This document shows positions 1 to 5,896 of a stretch of 7,120 nucleotides of DNA, one piece after another (the first letter of the stretch is position 1; every line of letters begins with the position of its first letter). The stretch lies in assembly GCA_947454585.1 (NCBI GenBank), contig CANGML010000085.1, positions 1 to 7,120 of the forward strand, in the 5' to 3' direction. A program made the position numbers and the translations under genes. Below the pieces are notes generated by a model. It saw nothing but the letters and a program-made list of their open reading frames with translations, did no database searches and was not told the DNA's origin. The DNA is from Comamonadaceae bacterium (GTDB taxonomy: Bacteria; Pseudomonadota; Gammaproteobacteria; Burkholderiales; Burkholderiaceae_C).

Positions 1-318
1 GATCGTCGTATTCGATTTCTGACCAAACGGCTAGAGATTGCTGAGGTTACCGACCCGAGCGTGCATCACGGCAGCGACCAGGTGTTCTTTGGCGCCACCG
101 TGACCTTTATTGACCAAGCCGATGTGGAACGCACCGTCACCATCATGGGGATTGATGAAGCGGACAGCTTAAAAGCTCAAGTGACTTGGGTGTCGCCCAT
201 TGCACGCGCCTTGCTCAAAGCGCGTGAGGGTGATGTGGTGAAGTTGGTGACGCCCGTGGGCGTGCAAGAGGTAGACGTGGTAGCGGTGCGCTATCCGGCA
301 CCAGTGCAGGCCGCTTGA
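1..318 (+). CDS. greB: Transcription elongation factor GreB (partial, 5' end outside window)
   Basis: The reading frame is open from base 1 and encodes 105 residues before a TGA stop, so the N-terminal third of a roughly 160-residue protein is missing. The first visible residues, DRRIRFLTKRLE, match the end of the GreB coiled-coil finger and separate it from GreA. The rest is the C-terminal FKBP-like Gre domain, with FFGATVTF near visible residues 28-35 and SPIARALLKAREGDVV near 65-80. Gre factors enter the RNA polymerase secondary channel and stimulate cleavage of backtracked transcripts; the catalytic acidic tip of the finger lies in the part not seen. A GTG at 61 could be mistaken for a start, but the homology continues upstream of it. 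The stop is three bases from the convergent spoT stop. Confidence 0.93.
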   Translation, partial: DRRIRFLTKRLEIAEVTDPSVHHGSDQVFFGATVTFIDQADVERTVTIMGIDEADSLKAQVTWVSPIARALLKAREGDVVKLVTPVGVQEVDVVAVRYPAPVQAA

Positions 319-321
319 GTA

Positions 322-2580
322 TTAGGCTTCTCGGCCCACGCCCGACATCACACGCTGCGCTTGCAGCACAGCAGGCACGCGGCGCAAGTTGCCCAACACA
401 GTATCTAGGTGCACTTTATCTCGCACGGTGAAAACAAAGCGTAAATCGGTGGCTTCTTGGCCGCTCACTTCATCCGCCATCAACACGTGGGTGATGTCGG
501 CTTCAGCGCTGGTGATCGCCGATGCCACGCGAGCCAGCACGCCTTTGCCGTTGCTGACCGTCACGACCACCGCGACTTCAAAGGCGCGTGTGGGCTCTTC
601 AGACCACTCCACTGCAATAAAGCGTTCGCTGTCTTTGTATTTCAAACGCTGCGCCACGCCGCATTGGTCGGTATGCACCACCAAACCTTCACCGCGACCG
701 AGGTAGCCCACGATAGCGTCTCCCGGAACGGGGCGGCAGCAGGTGGCGTATTGGACGGAGGCGTTCTCGCTGCCATCTACCGTGACGCTGCCTTGCGACA
801 CCGTTTCATGTGCCGTGAAGCGCTCGCGGCTGAGTAACAGTGCGTCAGGTTTCATGCCCGCGTCTGACAACATGCTCGCTAACCGTTTGGCCACGATGCT
901 GGCCACGCGTTTGCCCAAGCCAATGTCGGTCAGCAGATCATCTTGTGTTTTACTGCCTGTGAACTGCAGCAGTTTGTCCCACAGCGCAGCGTGAACACCA
1001 TTGCGTTCGGGCATTTTTTCGATGCCCTCGGCACGCAGTGCTTGTGCCAAGAGTTTTTCGCCAAGTCCTTGCGACTCCGAGTACGCCATGGTTTTTAAGT
1101 AGTGGCGAATCTTGGAGCGTGCACGACCGGTTCTCACAAAGCCCAACCAGGCAGGGTTAGGAGAGGCCACAGAGGAAGTGATGACTTCGATGATGTCGCC
1201 ATTGCGTAGTTCGGTGCGCAACGGCACTTGCTCACCATTGACTTTGGCAGCCATGGTGCGGTCGCCCACATCGCTGTGCACGGCGTAGGCAAAGTCCACG
1301 ATGGTGGCCCCGCGTGGCATCGCCATGATCTTGCTCTTAGGCGTGAACACATACACCGCGTCAGGGAATAAGTCGACTTTGACATGGTCCCAAAACTCGG
1401 TCGCATCTCGGGTTTCATCTTGGATATCGAGCAAGGACTGCAACCACTTATTGCCTAAGTTGGTCTCGTTGCTCGAGCCCTTGTCTTTGTAGAGCCAATG
1501 GGCGGCCACGCCTGTTTCGGCCACCAAGTGCATGGCCTCAGTGCGCATTTGAAACTCCACGTTCAGACCGGACGGTCCGACGATGGTGGTGTGCAGCGAT
1601 TGATAGCCGTTGAGCTTGGCGATGGCGATGTGGTCCTTGAACTTGCCAGGCACCGGTTTGTACATCTGGTGCAACACACCCAAGGCGGTGTAGCAATCAA
1701 TCACATCGGGCAGGATCAGACGAAAGCCGTAAATATCAGTAACTTGCGCAAAACTCAGGTGCTTGCCATCCATTTTTTTGTAGATGGAATACAGCGTTTT
1801 TTCCCGGCCTGATAGGCGCACCTGCAAACCCGCTTTCAAAAAAGCAGCAGCGACCTCGTACTCCACCTTTTGCATCAAATCGCGGCGACGGTGACGGGCC
1901 TTTTGAATAGCTTTGCTCAGCACTTGGTGGCGCCATGGCCACAGGTGTTGAAACGCTAGCTCTTGCAACTCTCGGTAGGTTTGGTTGAGTCCCAAGCGGT
2001 GTGCGATGGGGGCGTAAATTTCAAGTGTTTCATTGGAGATGCGGCCCCATTTGCTGCGAGGCATATCACCCATGGTGCGCATGTTGTGGCTGCGGTCAGC
2101 CAGCTTGATGAGGATGACGCGCACATCGCGTGCCATCGCCAACAGCATTTTGCGAAACGACTCGGCTTGGCTCTCTTCCCGGGTGTTGAACTCGAGCTTA
2201 TCGAGCTTGGTCAGTCCATCCACCAAGTCAGCCACTTGAATGCCAAAGCGCTCGATCAAATCAGTTTTGGTGATGCCGCAATCTTCCATCGCATCGTGCA
2301 GCAGCGCGGCCGAGAGTGCCTGTGCATCCAGCTTCCACTCTGCGCATTGGGCCGCCACGGCAATGGGGTGGGTGATGTAGGGCTCGCCGCTATTGCGCAG
2401 CTGACCCAAATGCGCTTCATCCGCGTAGCGATAAGCGCGACGCACCAAGTCCAAGCCCTCGGGGTTGAGGTAGCTCAATTTTTCTGTCAACGCAGCAAAG
2501 CTCGCTGCCGCTGCATTGGCCGCAGCGGCACTTCCGGACAGGGGACCGGTGGGTTTGGAGGACAGATTGACGACGCTCAT
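322..2580 (-). CDS. spoT: Bifunctional (p)ppGpp synthetase/hydrolase, SpoT/Rsh type
   Basis: This is a 752-residue long RelA/SpoT homologue that makes (p)ppGpp from ATP and GDP/GTP and hydrolyses it, setting the stringent response. Domains in order: an Ala-rich N-terminus (about 15-30); an HD hydrolase domain (about 45-200) with R62, H71, H95-D96, E99-D100 and LADRSHN ending at N166, so hydrolysis looks intact; a synthetase domain (about 250-365) with GREKTLYSIYKK, D282, KFKD at 313-316, GYQSLH with Y326, and E342 in EFQMRT; a TGS domain (about 405-465); a Cys-rich segment with C614-C615 and C640; and a C-terminal ACT domain (about 666-740). Both active sites and the basic K-x-K-D motif favour a bifunctional enzyme over a RelA-type synthetase. 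I chose the ATG at 2580. The frame stays open to a GTG at 2613, but that codon lies inside the upstream terminator stem. The Shine-Dalgarno is weak (GGGTAAAG about 10 bases upstream). Confidence 0.96.
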   Translation of the reverse strand: MSVVNLSSKPTGPLSGSAAAANAAAASFAALTEKLSYLNPEGLDLVRRAYRYADEAHLGQLRNSGEPYITHPIAVAAQCAEWKLDAQALSAALLHDAMEDCGITKTDLIERFGIQVADLVDGLTKLDKLEFNTREESQAESFRKMLLAMARDVRVILIKLADRSHNMRTMGDMPRSKWGRISNETLEIYAPIAHRLGLNQTYRELQELAFQHLWPWRHQVLSKAIQKARHRRRDLMQKVEYEVAAAFLKAGLQVRLSGREKTLYSIYKKMDGKHLSFAQVTDIYGFRLILPDVIDCYTALGVLHQMYKPVPGKFKDHIAIAKLNGYQSLHTTIVGPSGLNVEFQMRTEAMHLVAETGVAAHWLYKDKGSSNETNLGNKWLQSLLDIQDETRDATEFWDHVKVDLFPDAVYVFTPKSKIMAMPRGATIVDFAYAVHSDVGDRTMAAKVNGEQVPLRTELRNGDIIEVITSSVASPNPAWLGFVRTGRARSKIRHYLKTMAYSESQGLGEKLLAQALRAEGIEKMPERNGVHAALWDKLLQFTGSKTQDDLLTDIGLGKRVASIVAKRLASMLSDAGMKPDALLLSRERFTAHETVSQGSVTVDGSENASVQYATCCRPVPGDAIVGYLGRGEGLVVHTDQCGVAQRLKYKDSERFIAVEWSEEPTRAFEVAVVVTVSNGKGVLARVASAITSAEADITHVLMADEVSGQEATDLRFVFTVRDKVHLDTVLGNLRRVPAVLQAQRVMSGVGREA
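2506..2530 (-). other. Strong hairpin inside the start of spoT
   Basis: TGCCGCTGC at 2506-2514 and GCAGCGGCA at 2522-2530 form a perfect 9-base inverted repeat with a 7-base loop. In the spoT transcript it begins 50 bases downstream of the ATG and encodes the Ala-rich stretch around residues 18-25. No U-tract follows, so it is not an intrinsic terminator. It may only reflect alanine codons (GCN runs pair easily with each other), or it could affect translation or mRNA stability. The structure is visible; any function is inference. Confidence 0.45.
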
Positions 2581-2600
2581 AGATGAATACTTTACCCGCA

Positions 2601-2631
2601 ATAAAAAAAGCACCGGCAGAGCGGTGCTTTT
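2601..2631 (-). terminator. Intrinsic terminator after rpoZ, ahead of spoT
   Basis: On the minus strand, AAAAGCACCG (2631-2622) pairs perfectly with CGGTGCTTTT (2615-2606) around the 6-base loop CTCTGC. The T-run continues to seven Ts, followed by AT. This is a textbook rho-independent terminator reading in the rpoZ-to-spoT direction. It starts 20 bases after the rpoZ stop and ends about 20 bases before the spoT ATG. On the plus strand the stem is followed by only four Ts, so it works best in the minus orientation. It should reduce read-through from rpoZ into spoT. Confidence 0.85.
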
Positions 2632-2650
2632 GAGAGGGGATGGCCTTGGC

Positions 2651-2854
2651 TTAGCCGGGTACTTTTTTCAGCATTTCGATGCCTATTTGGCCAGCTGCAA
2701 TTTCACGCAAAGCGGTGACGCCTGGCTTGTTCTTGCTCTCAACCTTGGGCGTGTGGCCCTGGCTGAGCATGCGCGCGCGGTAAGTGGCGCATAACACCAA
2801 TTGAAAGCGGTTAGGGATTTGCGCGAGGCAATCTTCAACAGTGATGCGGGCCAT
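2651..2854 (-). CDS. rpoZ: DNA-directed RNA polymerase omega subunit
   Basis: This 67-residue protein is the small omega subunit, which wraps the beta' C-terminus and assists polymerase assembly. The family signature is clear: [10 protein letters not shown] at the N-terminus, then [14 protein letters not shown] (about 15-28) containing the omega helix, and a C-terminus rich in [11 protein letters not shown]. The N-terminal A2-R3 segment corresponds to the omega part of ppGpp site 1 described in E. coli RNA polymerase. The length is slightly shorter than E. coli omega (91 residues) because the C-terminal tail is short, which is common in betaproteobacteria. The start is supported by a good Shine-Dalgarno, CTGGAG, seven bases ahead of the ATG and inside the short gap after gmk. 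An intrinsic terminator follows the stop. Confidence 0.95.
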   Translation of the reverse strand: MARITVEDCLAQIPNRFQLVLCATYRARMLSQGHTPKVESKNKPGVTALREIAAGQIGIEMLKKVPG

Positions 2855-2870
2855 GTGGGTACTCCAGAAT
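2855..2870 (-). promoter_or_regulatory. Ribosome binding site of rpoZ in the gmk-rpoZ gap
   Basis: The 16-base gap between the gmk stop and the rpoZ ATG reads ATTCTGGAGTACCCAC on the minus strand. GGAG sits seven bases from the ATG. It is the clearest Shine-Dalgarno in the window and indicates that omega is translated independently from the shared transcript. Confidence 0.7.
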
Positions 2871-3494
2871 TCAGTTGATGTTCAGGGCTTGAAAGATCTC
2901 AGCCCGAGCCCGGCGCTGTGCCAGGTATTTGAGACGCTGCGCGTGCACGATCGCTTTCAGGTCGAACAAGGCTGTTTCAAACAATTCATTGATTATAACG
3001 TAGTCAAATTCTCTGGCCTGTGCCATCTCGTCGGCGGCGTTTTGCAGGCGCAACTCAATGATGTCGGGGGCGTCTTCGCCACGGTTGTGTAGGCGAGACT
3101 TCAGCTCTTCCCAGCTGGGCGGCAAGATGAAGATGAGCACCGCATTGGCAAACAGCTTTTTGACTTGGATGGCGCCTTGGAAATCGATTTCCAAAATCAC
3201 ATCTGCGCCTTGGGCAATGCGGTCTTCAATGGCTTTACGCGAGGTGCCATAGCGCTGGCCGTGCACATTGGCCCATTCCAAAAACGCATTGGCTTCGACC
3301 ATTTGGTCAAACTCAGAGGGCGACACAAAGAAGTATTCACGGCCATGCTTTTCTTGACCACGTGGCTGGCGCGTGGTGTGTGACACGGAAGGTCGTACTT
3401 TGGCATCGAGTTCCATCAAGGCTTTGACGAGGCTCGATTTACCAGCCCCGCTGGGGGCCGCGACCACGATGAGGTTGCCGGGGAAGTTGTCCAT
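2871..3494 (-). CDS. gmk: Guanylate kinase
   Basis: This 207-residue protein catalyses ATP + GMP to ADP + GDP, an essential step in GTP/dGTP supply and in providing substrate for (p)ppGpp synthesis. Motifs in order: the P-loop APSGAGKSS at residues 13-21, with K19; the GMP-binding segment SHTTRQPR at 38-45, followed by HGREYFFV with Y54; E73 and YGTS at 82-85; LEIDFQGA at 101-108; and the lid-region LHNRGED at 135-141. Length is standard for bacterial Gmk. The ATG overlaps the yicC stop by one base (TAATG), and there is no separate Shine-Dalgarno, so translation is probably coupled to yicC. rpoZ follows after 16 bases. F105 in IDFQGA replaces the more usual Trp, a conservative change. Confidence 0.97.
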   Translation of the reverse strand: MDNFPGNLIVVAAPSGAGKSSLVKALMELDAKVRPSVSHTTRQPRGQEKHGREYFFVSPSEFDQMVEANAFLEWANVHGQRYGTSRKAIEDRIAQGADVILEIDFQGAIQVKKLFANAVLIFILPPSWEELKSRLHNRGEDAPDIIELRLQNAADEMAQAREFDYVIINELFETALFDLKAIVHAQRLKYLAQRRARAEIFQALNIN

Positions 3495-4405
3495 TATTCG
3501 AGGTTCTGTACTTGTTCGCGGAGTTGTTCGATGAGCACTTTCATGTCCACCGAAATACGGGTCATTTCTAAGGTGGCTGACTTGGAGCCCAAGGTGTTGG
3601 CCTCGCGGTGCAGCTCTTGGATCAAAAAGTCCAAGCGCTTGCCCACACCTTCGGCCTGGCCACCTTTGGCCAGCAAGTCGTCCATCTCGTCAAAGTGGGA
3701 CACCAAGCGGGTCAGCTCTTCGGCCACGTCGATGCGAATGGCAAACGAGGTGGCTTCGGTCAAGGCGCGGTCTTGTGCGGCTTCGGGGAGGGTGCTGCCT
3801 TCGGTCAAGGCCATGGCGTCGCGCCAACGTTCCAAAAAGCGCAAGCGCTGTTGCTCGACCAACTGGGGCACCAAGGGGGCGGCCTGGGTGGCCAGCTCGC
3901 GCAGCTGATGGAGACGCTCACGCAGGGTTTGGCCCAGTCGAGCGCCTTCGCGCTCGCGGGCATCGCTCAGCTGGGTCAGGGTGGTTTTGGCCAGTTTCAG
4001 CACGGCAGGGCCCATGTCGGCTGGGGCAGCAGGTTGGGCAATGGCCAGGCGCAACACGTCGGCCACGGACAGGCCGTTGGCTTTGGGTAAGTGAGCATGT
4101 ACTACTTCTTGCAAGCTCGAGAGGCGCTGAAGCAGGGCAGCGGTAGGTTCTGCAAAGCTGGTGTCGGCGGTGCTTTCAATGTGGGCGCGCACCTCTACTT
4201 TGCCGCGTTTGAGATGCTGGCTCACCAGCTCTCGCAGGGCCGCTTCGTGCTGACGCAGCTCTTCGGGCATCTTGAAGGTCAGGTCCAAAAACCGGCTGTT
4301 GACCGAACGAATTTCTAGCCCCAAGCGCAGGGCGGGGCTGTTGGCGCTGTCTGATTGCAGCTCGGTTTGCGCGCTGGCATAACCGGTCATGCTGTAGATG
4401 GGCAT
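3494..4405 (-). CDS. yicC: YicC family endoribonuclease
   Basis: This 303-residue protein belongs to the YicC/YloC family (YicC-like N-terminal region plus C-terminal DUF1732). Family members from E. coli and B. subtilis are reported to be endoribonucleases affecting small-RNA and mRNA turnover. Visible signatures are SMTGYAS at 5-11, [12 protein letters not shown] at 31-42, LKRGKVEVR at 65-73, and the highly conserved [19 protein letters not shown] at 257-275. The middle is helical and rich in Leu, Gln and Arg, as expected. The start [10 protein letters not shown] fits the family; an internal ATG six codons in (4390) is an alternative. Neither has a recognisable Shine-Dalgarno. It is the first gene of the minus-strand block with gmk and rpoZ and is divergent from rph. 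The precise RNA targets cannot be told from sequence. Confidence 0.93.
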   Translation of the reverse strand: MPIYSMTGYASAQTELQSDSANSPALRLGLEIRSVNSRFLDLTFKMPEELRQHEAALRELVSQHLKRGKVEVRAHIESTADTSFAEPTAALLQRLSSLQEVVHAHLPKANGLSVADVLRLAIAQPAAPADMGPAVLKLAKTTLTQLSDAREREGARLGQTLRERLHQLRELATQAAPLVPQLVEQQRLRFLERWRDAMALTEGSTLPEAAQDRALTEATSFAIRIDVAEELTRLVSHFDEMDDLLAKGGQAEGVGKRLDFLIQELHREANTLGSKSATLEMTRISVDMKVLIEQLREQVQNLE

Positions 4406-4530
4406 GGGGTGGTGTTTTGTATAGAAGACAAGATTATCTCAGGCCCGTCCTCACCCTTTTGGGCCGACTCAGATTGCCCGACAATTGAAGATTGACTGAC
4501 CTCTTCAACGCTTGATTCAAAGCCCCAAAA
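4406..4530. promoter_or_regulatory. Divergent intergenic region between yicC and rph
   Basis: This 125-base region must hold the promoters for both outward-facing blocks unless they lie inside genes. On the minus strand, GATAAT (4438-4433) and TATACA (4423-4418) resemble -10 boxes for yicC, but neither has a good -35 about 17 bases upstream. On the plus strand, TTGACT at 4492-4497 resembles a -35 for rph, but the sequence 17-18 bases later (ATTCAA/TTCAAA) is a poor -10 very close to the ATG. A short GGCCC/GGGCC pair (4442-4446 and 4460-4464) gives only a 5-base stem. The promoter role is inferred from the gene layout; the exact boxes are uncertain. Confidence 0.4.
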
Positions 4531-5265
4531 ATGACCACCACCTTGCCCGCCTCTCGCCACACCCGCGCTACTGACCAGCTGCGCCCCGTGCGCATCACCC
4601 GCCACTACACCATGCACGCCGAAGGCTCGGTGTTGATTGAGTTTGGTCACACCAAAGTCCTGTGCACCGCCTCCGTGGAAGAAAAAGTACCTGGCCACAA
4701 AAAAGGCTCGGGCGAGGGCTGGGTCACCGCTGAATACGGCATGCTGCCCCGCGCCACCCACACCCGCAGCGACCGCGAAGCCGCGCGCGGCAAGCAATCG
4801 GGCCGCACCCAAGAAATTCAGCGCCTGATTGGCCGCTCCATGCGCGCCGTGTTTGACCTGAAAAAACTGGGCGAGCGCACCATCCACTTGGATTGCGACG
4901 TGCTGCAAGCTGACGGTGGCACACGCACCGCCAGCATCACCGGTGCGTTTGTGGCGGCACAAGATGCGGTGAACACGCTCATTGCTGCTGGCAAGCTGAC
5001 TGAGAGCCCCATCACCCAAGGCGTGGCCGCCATTTCGGTCGGCATGTTGGGTGATTTGCCTTTGCTCGACTTGGAATACACCGAAGACTCGGCTTGTGAC
5101 ACCGACATGAACGTGGTCATGACCAGCGCAGGCCACTACGTAGAAGTGCAGGGCACCGCCGAAGGCTTGCCTTTCACGCGTGACCAAATGAACGCCCTGT
5201 TGGCCTTGGCCGAAAAAGGTGTGCGCGAACTCATCGCCATGCAGCAAGAAGCTTTGGCTGCTTAA
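4531..5265 (+). CDS. rph: Ribonuclease PH
   Basis: This 244-residue protein is the phosphate-dependent 3'-5' exoribonuclease that trims tRNA precursors and removes nucleotides after the CCA end. It works as a hexameric ring. Signatures: R-P-V-R-I-T near 18-23; SVEEKVPG at 48-55; [16 protein letters not shown] at 64-79; R86 and the phosphate-binding [13 protein letters not shown] at 91-103; [19 protein letters not shown] at 120-138; and the acidic [10 protein letters not shown] motif with D186 and D192 at the spacing expected for the metal site. Length is normal and nothing is truncated, unlike the frameshifted rph of E. coli K-12. The ATG at 4531 has no obvious Shine-Dalgarno (CCCCAAAA precedes it). 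rdgB follows within a few bases, and rph is probably the first gene of the rph-rdgB-hemW operon. Confidence 0.97.
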   Translation: MTTTLPASRHTRATDQLRPVRITRHYTMHAEGSVLIEFGHTKVLCTASVEEKVPGHKKGSGEGWVTAEYGMLPRATHTRSDREAARGKQSGRTQEIQRLIGRSMRAVFDLKKLGERTIHLDCDVLQADGGTRTASITGAFVAAQDAVNTLIAAGKLTESPITQGVAAISVGMLGDLPLLDLEYTEDSACDTDMNVVMTSAGHYVEVQGTAEGLPFTRDQMNALLALAEKGVRELIAMQQEALAA

Positions 5266-5268
5266 TTG

Positions 5269-5886
5269 ATGGGGCAAGTCTTGAAGCAAATTGTTTTAGC
5301 CTCGAACAACCAAGGCAAGCTTGCCGAATTGCAAGCCATGTTTGCGCCTTTGGGCGTCGAGCTGGTGCGCCAAGGCGATTTGCAAATTGGCGAAGCCGAT
5401 GAGCCGTTTCATACCTTTGTGGAAAATGCCTTGGCCAAAGCCCGTCACGCAGCCCGTGCCAGTGGCTTGCCTGCGGTAGCTGATGACGCGGGCCTATGCG
5501 TAGACGCCTTCGGTGGCCTGCCTGGCGTGCAAACCGCGTACTACGCCACCCAGTTTGGTTACGACAAAAGCGACGACAACAACGTGCGTGCCTTGCTCGA
5601 GCAAATGGCCAACATTGACAACCGCCGCGCCGCCCTGGTCAGCACCCTGGTGGCCGTGCGTCACCCCGACGACCCTGAACCCCTCATCGCCGTGGGCCGT
5701 GCGGTGGGCCACATCACCCGAACGCCTGTGGGCACCAACGGCTTTGGCTTTGACCCCATCATGTTCATTCCACGCTTTGGCAAAACCTTTGCTGAGCTAC
5801 CCATCGAGGTCAAAAACGCCAACAGCCACCGTGGCCAAGCTGCGCAGCAGATGCTCGCGCTCATGCGTGAGCACTGGTTCGCTTAA
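5269..5886 (+). CDS. rdgB: XTP/dITP diphosphatase (RdgB/HAM1 family)
   Basis: This roughly 205-residue protein removes pyrophosphate from non-canonical purine nucleotides (dITP, ITP, XTP), preventing their incorporation into nucleic acid. Motifs (numbered from the ATG at 5269): LASNNQGKLAEL at 10-21, with the triphosphate-binding SNN-x-GK; FVENALAKAR at 50-59; the metal/base segment ADDAGLCVDAFGGLPG at 71-86; GFGFDPIMF at 158-166; and SHRGQAA at 186-192. Three positions differ from the textbook pattern: DDAG for DDSG, TAYYA for the usual SARYA, and PVGTNGFGFDP for PRGxxGFGYDP. From memory these recur in Comamonadaceae, so they look lineage-typical rather than damaging. The start is uncertain. 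A TTG at 5266 directly follows the rph stop, an ATG is at 5269, and a TTG at 5281 has GGGG six bases upstream and would give the family-like start MKQIVLASNN. Confidence 0.93.
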   Translation: MGQVLKQIVLASNNQGKLAELQAMFAPLGVELVRQGDLQIGEADEPFHTFVENALAKARHAARASGLPAVADDAGLCVDAFGGLPGVQTAYYATQFGYDKSDDNNVRALLEQMANIDNRRAALVSTLVAVRHPDDPEPLIAVGRAVGHITRTPVGTNGFGFDPIMFIPRFGKTFAELPIEVKNANSHRGQAAQQMLALMREHWFA

Positions 5887-5896
5887 AGCACCATTC

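Noticed and set aside
1963..2586. A 207-codon plus-strand frame opposite spoT.
   Set aside because: It is antisense to the conserved HD domain of spoT and shows no motif or initiation signal.
2581..2613. Eleven-codon N-terminal extension of spoT from a GTG at 2613.
   Set aside because: The GTG and following codons are the terminator stem and T-run; the ATG at 2580 gives the expected protein.
3608..4146. Overlapping plus-strand frames of 160 and 123 codons opposite yicC.
   Set aside because: Both are mirror frames of yicC with biased Gly/Gln/Ala or Arg/Ala composition and no recognisable family.
4442..4464. GGCCC...GGGCC inverted repeat in the yicC-rph gap.
   Set aside because: It has only five base pairs around a 13-base loop with no U-tract, too weak to call a terminator or operator.
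4387..5289. A 300-codon open frame antisense to rph.
   Set aside because: It lies almost wholly opposite the well-supported rph gene, its translation is rich in Gly, His, Val and Ala with no recognised motif, and such mirror frames arise from codon bias in GC-rich genes.
5513..5896. N-terminal extension of the hemW frame by 128 codons.
   Set aside because: This stretch overlaps rdgB out of frame and reads as Pro/Thr/Ser-rich nonsense; the radical-SAM homology begins only after the ATG at 5897.
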